Origin: Ancylomarina sp963977525
GTDB taxonomy: Bacteria; Bacteroidota; Bacteroidia; Bacteroidales; Marinifilaceae
DNA length: 64,000 nucleotides
Reading direction: 5' to 3'
NCBI GenBank assembly: GCA_963977525.1
Contig: CAXBPC010000014.1
Coordinates: 1 to 64,000, forward strand
In this document: in pieces, positions 45,720-52,552 of the stretch
Position numbering within the stretch: the stretch's first letter is position 1
How the letters are laid out: each line of letters starts with the position of its first letter
Made by a program: the position numbers and the translations under genes
The notes under the pieces: generated by a model
What the model was told of the DNA's origin: nothing
The model's input: only the letters and a program-made list of their open reading frames with translations
Database searches by the model: none

Positions 45720-46432
45720 AGTTTCTTTTTTTTAAGGATGATGATGGTGAAATAAGGAATTTTTCTATCTCGAAGCACTTCTGCATCGTCAGTTATAAAC
45801 TCCTTATCGGTTCCCAAATACTCACCATAGAATAATTCAGGTTTATGCTCTAAAATAAAATCTGCGATCCAGGTCTTTACCTTAGAGACCTTCATCAACA
45901 CGATGGTGTCATTTTCTTCCAACTGCTTAAGCAAACCTTCACGGCTATCCACATTTGGATCAACCAAAACCTTATCACTTAATGTGCAAATTGGAGATTT
46001 TGATTTTGAACCTGCCAAAATAAAAGCGGGAACACCTGGAATCATTTCGTATGCAATATCATTCGCTTTAAAATGCTTCAATAAATACGCAAATGTGCTG
46101 AAGAACGAAATATCGCCTTCACTCACAACAGAAACATGAAGGTCCTGCTCAAGATCAGATTGGATTTTCTGAAACAATTCAAAATAGGCTCCTTCTGCTT
46201 CTGATCTGTCGTAAGACATTTTCAATGGAATAGGATGCAATTGTAAATCACTTATGCCCAATTGTTTTAAAATAGGGAGCGAAAAACTAGAATTGCCTTT
46301 TTTCTCAGAAACACTAGCTGGATAATAAATCTTATCAGAATGCTGAAGTGTTTTAAGAGCCTTTATTGTAATCAATTCGGGATCGCCTGGTCCTAAAGAA
46401 ACCCCATATACTTTACCACTTGTTTTTGACAT
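45713..46432 (-). CDS. cbiL: Cobalt-precorrin-2 C20-methyltransferase CbiL
   Basis: Tetrapyrrole methylase of 239 residues that adds the C20 methyl group to cobalt-factor II or precorrin-2. The N-terminal VYGVSLGPGDPELITIKALKTL is the SAM-binding start, and SEGDISFFSTFAYLLK with EMIPGVPAFILA follows the CbiL/CobI pattern. Its end overlaps cbiH-cbiC by 7 bases. It begins 71 bases downstream of the cbiX stop. Confidence 0.92.
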   Translation of the reverse strand: MSKTSGKVYGVSLGPGDPELITIKALKTLQHSDKIYYPASVSEKKGNSSFSLPILKQLGISDLQLHPIPLKMSYDRSEAEGAYFELFQKIQSDLEQDLHVSVVSEGDISFFSTFAYLLKHFKANDIAYEMIPGVPAFILAGSKSKSPICTLSDKVLVDPNVDSREGLLKQLEENDTIVLMKVSKVKTWIADFILEHKPELFYGEYLGTDKEFITDDAEVLRDRKIPYFTIIILKKKKLC

Positions 46433-46503
46433 GTGCTTATTGATTGTCGGTTATTAGTTATCGTTTTCACTTTAACCTTTAGCCTTTTTTTACTTTATCC
46501 TTG

Positions 46504-47355
46504 TTAATGCTTATGATCGTGTGAATGTCCGTGATGATGGTGATGTCCATGATCGTGCCCATGGTGGTGATGTGAACAAGCAGAAGGATCTCTACTTTCG
46601 ATTAAATCCACCTTGCCTTCTTCAACCGCTTTTAATCTCAACATCAGAATATCAATCAGCATATCACTCTCGCCAATTTTAGGACATAGAATGAACTCTT
46701 TTTCTGGATGTCTTAATTTGAATGCTTCTATGCTCCTAATGGCATTATCCAGATATACTCCTGGAAAGAAGATATAGGGTAAAGCGATAATACGCTTGTA
46801 TGATAATTGATCTAAAACAGCCAAAGCTTTATCTACAGAAGGGAAAGTCATACGAGATGTAAAGGCATTGATCATGAATGGCATCTTCAACTCTTCCTGA
46901 GCCAAACGAGATAGCTTTAGCATATCACCATTTGAATCGGCCATAGAAGCACCAATACCAATTGGGAAGAAAGCCGTATCGCTCATGTCTTCATCAGAGA
47001 TACTCTTCTTGATTAGATCCAATGAAAGATCGACCATTTCCTGACAAACGCCAATGTAATTGGCCAATTTGATATTCACTTCATATTGTTCCTGAAGCTC
47101 GTGAAGCTTATTGGGAATATCAGAAGCTATATGCACCCCATTGAATAAGAAAACTGGCACGGCAATAATCTCTTCTACTCCTTTAGCTTTAAGCTTGCTT
47201 ACGCCTTGCTCAAAATTAGGTTCTGATAATTCCAGAAAACCATATTCAACTTCATAATCAGTAATTGTACTGGCAAATTTCTCAGCAAATGCTTTAAAAG
47301 CTAATTCTCCAATTTGAACACGTGTACCATGTCCGCACAGTAATATTCCTTTCAT
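46504..47355 (-). CDS. cbiX: Sirohydrochlorin cobaltochelatase CbiX with His-rich tail
   Basis: Long-type CbiX of 283 residues with two chelatase half-domains (about 1-115 and 130-250). The catalytic His is in LLCGHGTRVQ. It inserts Co(II) into sirohydrochlorin, the committed step of the anaerobic cobalamin route. After about residue 257 comes a tail of roughly 26 residues dominated by His, Gly and Asp (SACSHHHHGHDHGHHHHH), a likely cobalt store or relay. The frame extends upstream to 47409, but ATG 47355 matches the usual CbiX start. Confidence 0.94.
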   Translation of the reverse strand: MKGILLCGHGTRVQIGELAFKAFAEKFASTITDYEVEYGFLELSEPNFEQGVSKLKAKGVEEIIAVPVFLFNGVHIASDIPNKLHELQEQYEVNIKLANYIGVCQEMVDLSLDLIKKSISDEDMSDTAFFPIGIGASMADSNGDMLKLSRLAQEELKMPFMINAFTSRMTFPSVDKALAVLDQLSYKRIIALPYIFFPGVYLDNAIRSIEAFKLRHPEKEFILCPKIGESDMLIDILMLRLKAVEEGKVDLIESRDPSACSHHHHGHDHGHHHHHGHSHDHKH

Positions 47356-47383
47356 AATTTTAGATTTGAGTTGTGAGATATAA

Positions 47384-47557
47384 GTGATGAGATAATTAAC
47401 TCTACTCATTCACCATTTACTTTTTCACTCTTTAAGCTTTATATCTTTTATATTTCAACTCTGTTAGGTCTACCTTCGGCTGACTCTAACAGGTTTTTAC
47501 TTTATTGTATTGGGTAATGAGATAACTAAGCTTACTCTTTCATCATTTACTTTTTCA
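47384..47557. repeat. Direct repeats flanking a hairpin element
   Basis: Two 44-45-base copies, at 47384-47427 and 47513-47557, share TGAGATAA and end CATTTACTTTTTCA, with about 80 percent identity. Between them sits a palindrome (47460-47494) of the dispersed hairpin family. Confidence 0.6.
47460..47494. repeat. Dispersed hairpin repeat, copy 3
   Basis: Arms CTGTTAG and CTAACAG enclose GTCTACCTTCGGCTGACT. Compared with copies at 29561 and 38544 the C-G pair in the arm is replaced by T-A on both sides, a covariation. It is in the gap between cobA and cbiX. Confidence 0.6.
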
Positions 47558-47610
47558 GACCTTCATTTCTACCTTATCGTAATTGATAATTCGTAATTCA
47601 TAATTACGCC

Positions 47611-48372
47611 TTAATAAGCCATCTGAGCTTCTTCAGCTACAGCCATCAGTTTATCTGATATTGAAACCACTTCGCCAACAACCATAATGGCTGGTGGACG
47701 AAAATCTAAAGCTTCCATTTTTGCGATAATATTATGCAACTCACCTTTTACAACCTCCTGTTCAGGACAAGTTCCCCAACGGATCAAGGCAACCGGAGTT
47801 TCTTTTGAACGCCCATGTTTCATCAAATTATTGATGATAGTTGGTGCATTAGTAACACCCATATAAAAGACAAGGGTATCGATACCTGTTGATATTTTAT
47901 CCCATTGCAAATCTCTTTCTCGACTTACAGGAGGATGACCAGTGAAGAATGCCACTGAAGAAGAAACATTACGAGCCGTAACAGGAATACCAGCATAGGC
48001 AGGTGCAGCAATACCCGAAGTGATACCTGGAATCTCTTCAAATTCAATCTCATTCTCAAGCAATTTAATTGCTTCTTCACTCCCTCTTCCAAATACATAG
48101 GGGTCGCCACCTTTTAAACGAACAACCGTTTTTCCCTTTTTGGCATAATCCACAATCATTTGATTGATATCTTCCTGGGGGCAGGTGTGATTCTTATGCT
48201 TTTTCCCAACATAAATGCTCTCACAACCGTCCTTACAATAGTCCAGAAGTTCAATATTAACCAAGTAGTCATAGAATACCACATCGGCAATTTTTAAAGC
48301 CTCAGCAGCCTTAACCGTAATTAAACCTTTATCTCCAGGTCCTGCTCCAGTTATATATACTTTTCCGTTCAT
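47611..48372 (-). CDS. cobA: Uroporphyrinogen-III C-methyltransferase CobA (SUMT)
   Basis: SAM-dependent enzyme of 253 residues that methylates uroporphyrinogen III at C2 and C7 to give precorrin-2. It starts VYITGAGPGDKGLITVKAAEAL and has VRLKGGDPYVFGRGSEE, both SUMT signatures, and EIPGITSGIAAPAYAGIPVTAR. It is second in the operon, 40 bases after sirC. It can also supply siroheme synthesis. Confidence 0.95.
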   Translation of the reverse strand: MNGKVYITGAGPGDKGLITVKAAEALKIADVVFYDYLVNIELLDYCKDGCESIYVGKKHKNHTCPQEDINQMIVDYAKKGKTVVRLKGGDPYVFGRGSEEAIKLLENEIEFEEIPGITSGIAAPAYAGIPVTARNVSSSVAFFTGHPPVSRERDLQWDKISTGIDTLVFYMGVTNAPTIINNLMKHGRSKETPVALIRWGTCPEQEVVKGELHNIIAKMEALDFRPPAIMVVGEVVSISDKLMAVAEEAQMAY

Positions 48373-48412
48373 TATATTTTTTATATCAAGTGTCTTAATA
48401 AGTCAATCGACT

Positions 48413-49024
48413 TTATAATTCCCAAGTGTTTTTATCAATCTTATCTAATAATGCTCCCACCTTTTCAAGTAAATTGTCATTCATAAAGGCCTTCTTTTCC
48501 TTTTCGCCAAGTCCAACAGTATCCTTTACCAACTGATTTCTCAGACGCCCCAATTCGAGAACTTCGTCTTGCAAAGAGCTATCGAATTTCTGTTCGAGAT
48601 ATTTACGGATTTTCTTAGCTAAATAGGGATTTTGACCATTTGATGAAATAGCCAATTGAATATCGCCGCACTGGCTTGCAGCTGCAGGATAAAAATTGGA
48701 ATACTCAGAAGAATTAGCTGAATTGAATAGAATAGCTTGTGATTCTGCATCTGCCCCTATTCGAGAATTTGTTTGGGAACAATTAGTTGCAGCGATAACC
48801 AGAAAAAAGCCATTTACATCATTGGCTTGATACGTACTCTTAAGATAATGGTAGGCACCTGCCTCACGCATTTCTTGTAATATGGCATTGATTTTAGGAG
48901 CAATAAGTGTCACATTAGCTTCAGCCTTAATCAAAGATTTAAGCTTGCGTTCTGCCACTTTACCACCTCCTACAATTAAACAGTTTCGGCCCTTTAAATT
49001 CAGACTTACAGGATACCAGCTCAT
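48413..49024 (-). CDS. sirC: Precorrin-2 dehydrogenase (SirC / CysG N-terminal type)
   Basis: NAD-dependent oxidase of 203 residues that converts precorrin-2 to sirohydrochlorin, the substrate of CbiX. The dinucleotide-binding motif CLIVGGGKVAERK is near residue 15, followed by the VIAATNCSQTN segment and the Met8p-like FYPAAASQCGDIQLAISSNGQNP. The long C-terminal helical part is present but the CysG methylase half is absent, that role being CobA. It is the first gene of the operon, 127 bases after the riboswitch core. Confidence 0.93.
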   Translation of the reverse strand: MSWYPVSLNLKGRNCLIVGGGKVAERKLKSLIKAEANVTLIAPKINAILQEMREAGAYHYLKSTYQANDVNGFFLVIAATNCSQTNSRIGADAESQAILFNSANSSEYSNFYPAAASQCGDIQLAISSNGQNPYLAKKIRKYLEQKFDSSLQDEVLELGRLRNQLVKDTVGLGEKEKKAFMNDNLLEKVGALLDKIDKNTWEL

Positions 49025-49150
49025 CGTACAATTTTTACATTAATAAATTGATAGCAGGGTAAACGAACTCGATTTATGGGGTATATGGTACTATTGCAGA
49101 TGATAAGATCGACAAACAACTCCCTTCCCCAAGAGTCTCAAGTTTGATTA

Positions 49151-49336
49151 CAGTTTTGGCAGGTTTCCTGACTTGTTTCGTAGATCAAAAGATCGGTTTC
49201 TTTCCTTCCCATTCGCAAAATGCGAACAGTGGATGTGGTAAAAACCATAAAAAACTTACAGTAGCGGGGGCTGTCTCGGATTTTAACCGAATTCCCTTTT
49301 AAAGCTCAATCGACGATTAAGCTTTCACCAAAACTG
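49151..49336 (-). ncRNA. Cobalamin riboswitch
   Basis: On the minus strand a complete AdoCbl-type aptamer is visible. The P1 strands CAGTTTTGG (49336-49328) and CCAAAACTG (49159-49151) pair over 9 bp. Between them lie the B12 box GACAGCCCCCGCTACTG, the CCACATCCACTG block, GGGAAGG and the terminal AGTCAGGAAACCTGCC. It is in the leader of sirC and should shut the cobalamin operon down when the cofactor is plentiful. No clear terminator lies between it and sirC, so control may be at translation. Confidence 0.95.
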
Positions 49337-49339
49337 CGT

Positions 49340-49369
49340 CAAATGTAAGTGTTTTTTATTCTCTCCAAA
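49340..49369 (-). promoter_or_regulatory. Bacteroidota-type promoter of the cobalamin operon
   Basis: TTTG (49369-49366), an 18-base spacer and TACATTTG (49347-49340) on the minus strand match the consensus. The start of transcription would fall a few bases downstream, at the P1 helix of the riboswitch, which supports both calls. Confidence 0.78.
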
Positions 49370-49573
49370 ACAATTTGAAAAGGATTTGTTCTTTTGGGGG
49401 TTTGTTATAAAACATCACAAAACAATTTATTAAGACTTAAGGACTTTAGAGCACATAATATTCTAATCACTCAGTTCATTATACTGCTCTTCATAATTTA
49501 ATCCTGTGTGTAACCAGTTTAATCGATCACAACTTAATTTATAGACAAACACAAGAATAAAAATTTTGGAAAA

Positions 49574-50695
49574 CTAAAACATCTTTCTAAAACAGCGTTT
49601 ACGTTTGTGCTGAACGTGATCGAATGACTTCCAGAGCTGAATGGCAACATGGTTATTTTCCAACATACCTGTTGTTTCAGCAAATCTTAAGCCATCGCTA
49701 TTCGATGTCTCCAACAATTCACTCATTAGTATGGATACATAACCCAATTTTTGACATTCATAATCAACACCAGTAAGCATTAAATCCATCTCAGTTGGAT
49801 GTTTCAGTGCTTTTCTCAAATGCCACCATCCGAAAGGGAATAACTTGCCTTTGGCTTTCTGTAAAGCCTTCGATAATGAAGGTATAGCAATAATGAATCC
49901 TACCAACTCATCCTCTTTATCCAAAATAATCTTGACATATCGGGGATTAAGAATGGGGAAGAATTTTTCAATATAAAATCGAATAAGTTTTTCAGGCAAC
50001 TTAAATGTCCCAAACAAATCGGCAAAGGCATCATTAAACACCTTAAATATTTTCTCTTTATAGGGCTCAAGTTCTTTTTTTGTTTTAAAATTTACGGCCT
50101 GCAAACCATATTTTCGCTTAATTAATTTAGCAACTCGCTTTGCTTTATCTGGAGGTGTTTTAGGTAGGTTAATTCTAAACTCTAGCCAATCCATTTCCTT
50201 TTGGTAAGCTAGTTTTTCGAAATGACTCTGATAATAAGCAAAATGATAATCAGAAGCCATAGAGGGAAGCCATTCATGCCCTTCGATTAAAACGCCAGAA
50301 TGATCCAAATTTGAAAACCCCAAAGGTCCACTGACGCCAACCATATCTTCTTTTTTCAACCATTCTTCAGCAACCGAAAAAAGCATTTCAGACACTTCGT
50401 ATTCATCGACAAATTCCACACGCGTAATTCGCCCAATCTTTTCAGCCTGTTTCTCAATGGCCAATGTGTTAACAATAGCACCAATACGCCCTACAACTTT
50501 ACCATTCTGATAAGCCAGCCAGAATTTTGCTTTACAAAAGTCAAAGGCTGGATTTTTATCTTCCATCAATAAGTCGAGTTCTCCTGATTTTAAAGGGGGA
50601 ACCCAAAACTCATTACCTTTATACAACTGATATGGAAAATCAACGAAAACTTTGCGTTCGCTCTGATTCAGAACTTCTACGATTTGGATGGTCAT
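49574..50695 (-). CDS. GNAT-like acyltransferase family protein
   Basis: A 373-residue protein whose first half includes ELDLLMEDKNPAFDFCKAKFWLAYQNGKVVGRIGAIVN, the beta-strand and loop of a GNAT (N-acetyltransferase-like) fold. A second GNAT-like domain spans about residues 200-370, ending ETTGMLENNHVAIQLWKSF, in which NNHVAIQLW resembles the acyl-CoA-binding end of the family. Proteins of this form are widespread in Bacteroidota and uncharacterised. It is cytoplasmic, with no signal peptide. The acceptor is unknown. A riboswitch separates it from the cobalamin operon. Confidence 0.72.
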   Translation of the reverse strand: MTIQIVEVLNQSERKVFVDFPYQLYKGNEFWVPPLKSGELDLLMEDKNPAFDFCKAKFWLAYQNGKVVGRIGAIVNTLAIEKQAEKIGRITRVEFVDEYEVSEMLFSVAEEWLKKEDMVGVSGPLGFSNLDHSGVLIEGHEWLPSMASDYHFAYYQSHFEKLAYQKEMDWLEFRINLPKTPPDKAKRVAKLIKRKYGLQAVNFKTKKELEPYKEKIFKVFNDAFADLFGTFKLPEKLIRFYIEKFFPILNPRYVKIILDKEDELVGFIIAIPSLSKALQKAKGKLFPFGWWHLRKALKHPTEMDLMLTGVDYECQKLGYVSILMSELLETSNSDGLRFAETTGMLENNHVAIQLWKSFDHVQHKRKRCFRKMF

Positions 50696-50959
50696 AATTA
50701 TGCTTGGTATCTCTATTATAAATTAAGTTAGATGCAAATTACGTTATTCATATCAAAAAAGACCTCTTATTTAATAGAACTAATTATCATTGTTTAAAAC
50801 AAACTTAACAAATATGATAATTGAGACTACTTTTAAAAAAAAGAGGACTTGCCATAAGTGTCGTTTAACAATTCAAATTTCACCAACATTATTTTACTTA
50901 GAGCCAATTAAAAACAGTATCTATGTATCTTAAATCAATTTTTAAGTATTAAAATTTAC

Positions 50960-52414
50960 ATGGCACCTCTTCAAATATTCTCCATAACACTATTGGCAAT
51001 CTATGTTATCCTTATTGTTGGATCTTCTCTATTTTCTAAGAAAAGTGATTCTATTGAAGGCTATTTCCTAGCCAACAGATCCCTCTCTTTCTTAGCCTTA
51101 GCTATCACGTTTATTGCTTCATGGTGGGGAGCTGGTTCAGCTATTGAAACGGCTGATCATTCCTATCAAAATGGAATTTCTGCCTTCTGGATATATGGCA
51201 TGCCCGTTTTGTTCTCTACAGGCTTACTCTTTGTATTTGCAAGAGCCATCCGAAAAGTGGGCAGCATTACGCAACCCCAATTATTGGAAGAACGGTATGG
51301 AAAAGCACCAGCTTTAATGCTATCTGTTCTTATCTTTTTATTCATGACGATTACTGCGGCTTCACAAATTGTAGGAATTGGTATCTTCTTCGAAAAGTTT
51401 CTACACTTAGACTATAAGATGTCAGCAATTATTGGAACAGGTATTGTCTTACTCTATTCATTTTTTGGAGGGTTTAAAGCCGTTGTACGTACCGATATTA
51501 TCCAGTTCGTCTTTCTATTATCAGCCTCAATATTGGTCTTTGCATACGCCTACTACTACTCAGGGGGAATCCCTGCAATAAAAAACATTGCTGATACAAA
51601 AGGCTTAACGAACTACTTCTCTTTCACTCATCAGATATCAAGTAATATGGTTTACATCATTACTTTTGGTAGTGCGTGGATGATACAAGCTAATGTGTGG
51701 CAACGAATTTCAGCAGCTCGATCTCCCCAAGATGCTCGTAAGATGATAGGTTTAAGTTTTCTTGTTTATATTCCTCTTTACTTGATGGTGACTTTCACTG
51801 GAATGTTAGCTTTAGGCTTATTTGAAGAGATGCCTCAAGGTGGTGTTATTTCAGGCATTATTAATGATTATATGCCTCCATTCCTTGGTGCATTAATCTT
51901 CGTAGGTATTTGTTCGGCTATTATGTCTACTATGGATTCTTTAATAAACACGGGAGCTATGGTTCTTTGTGTAGATATCTATAAAAATAAGTTTAGGCCT
52001 GATGCAAATCAAAAACAACTCCTGATTGTTGGAAAGTTAGGAACAATTGTTGTCACGCTTATCGCTCTTCTAATTGGCCTTGAAATCAAATCGATTCTTA
52101 AGGTTTCTTGGCTTGCTGCTGACCTTTTATCTACTGGAGCTTTCGTCCCTTTAATGGTAGGCTTTATTTGGAAAAGAGGAAACACAATTGGAGCCATGTC
52201 ATCCATGATTTTCGGAACAGTTTTTTCGCTTTACAACCTAACGGTTGCTTTAGGGGCAAAACTTCCACTTCCTTGGGAAATTGGAACAGCCAAACATGTT
52301 TTGATTGGTATGCTTGGATCAGCCTTAGTTTATTTAATTGCTAGCTTCCTTAGTAAGGCTGAACCCAACAAATCTGAATCTTTTATTGCTAAAGTTGGTT
52401 TCAATAAATCATAA
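50960..52414 (+). CDS. Sodium:solute symporter family transporter
   Basis: Integral membrane protein of 484 residues with about 13 helices of the SSS family. Signature segments are FLANRSLSFLALAITFIASWWGAGSAIE in the first helices and SAARSPQDARK in a cytoplasmic loop, plus GICSAIMSTMDSLINTGA, which corresponds to the Na2-site helix region. It couples Na+ entry to solute uptake. The solute cannot be predicted from sequence; no metabolic gene is next to it. Confidence 0.9.
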   Translation: MAPLQIFSITLLAIYVILIVGSSLFSKKSDSIEGYFLANRSLSFLALAITFIASWWGAGSAIETADHSYQNGISAFWIYGMPVLFSTGLLFVFARAIRKVGSITQPQLLEERYGKAPALMLSVLIFLFMTITAASQIVGIGIFFEKFLHLDYKMSAIIGTGIVLLYSFFGGFKAVVRTDIIQFVFLLSASILVFAYAYYYSGGIPAIKNIADTKGLTNYFSFTHQISSNMVYIITFGSAWMIQANVWQRISAARSPQDARKMIGLSFLVYIPLYLMVTFTGMLALGLFEEMPQGGVISGIINDYMPPFLGALIFVGICSAIMSTMDSLINTGAMVLCVDIYKNKFRPDANQKQLLIVGKLGTIVVTLIALLIGLEIKSILKVSWLAADLLSTGAFVPLMVGFIWKRGNTIGAMSSMIFGTVFSLYNLTVALGAKLPLPWEIGTAKHVLIGMLGSALVYLIASFLSKAEPNKSESFIAKVGFNKS

Positions 52415-52491
52415 AACATTTCGACGCTACTAAGACCGAACTTGCAACAAAAATACACCATCCTACTTGCAGCCATATGGCTATAAAATAT

Positions 52492-52527
52492 GTTGGGCCG
52501 ACAAGGATAAATCCCTATCGGCCCAAC
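52492..52527. terminator. Hairpin between convergent genes
   Basis: Ten-base arms (GTTGGGCCGA with TCGGCCCAAC) plus an inner GGAT/ATCC pairing lie between the symporter gene and the M16 peptidase gene. No T-run follows on either strand, so termination is uncertain. Confidence 0.5.
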
Positions 52528-52552
52528 AACTAACACAAACTAACAATCAAAA

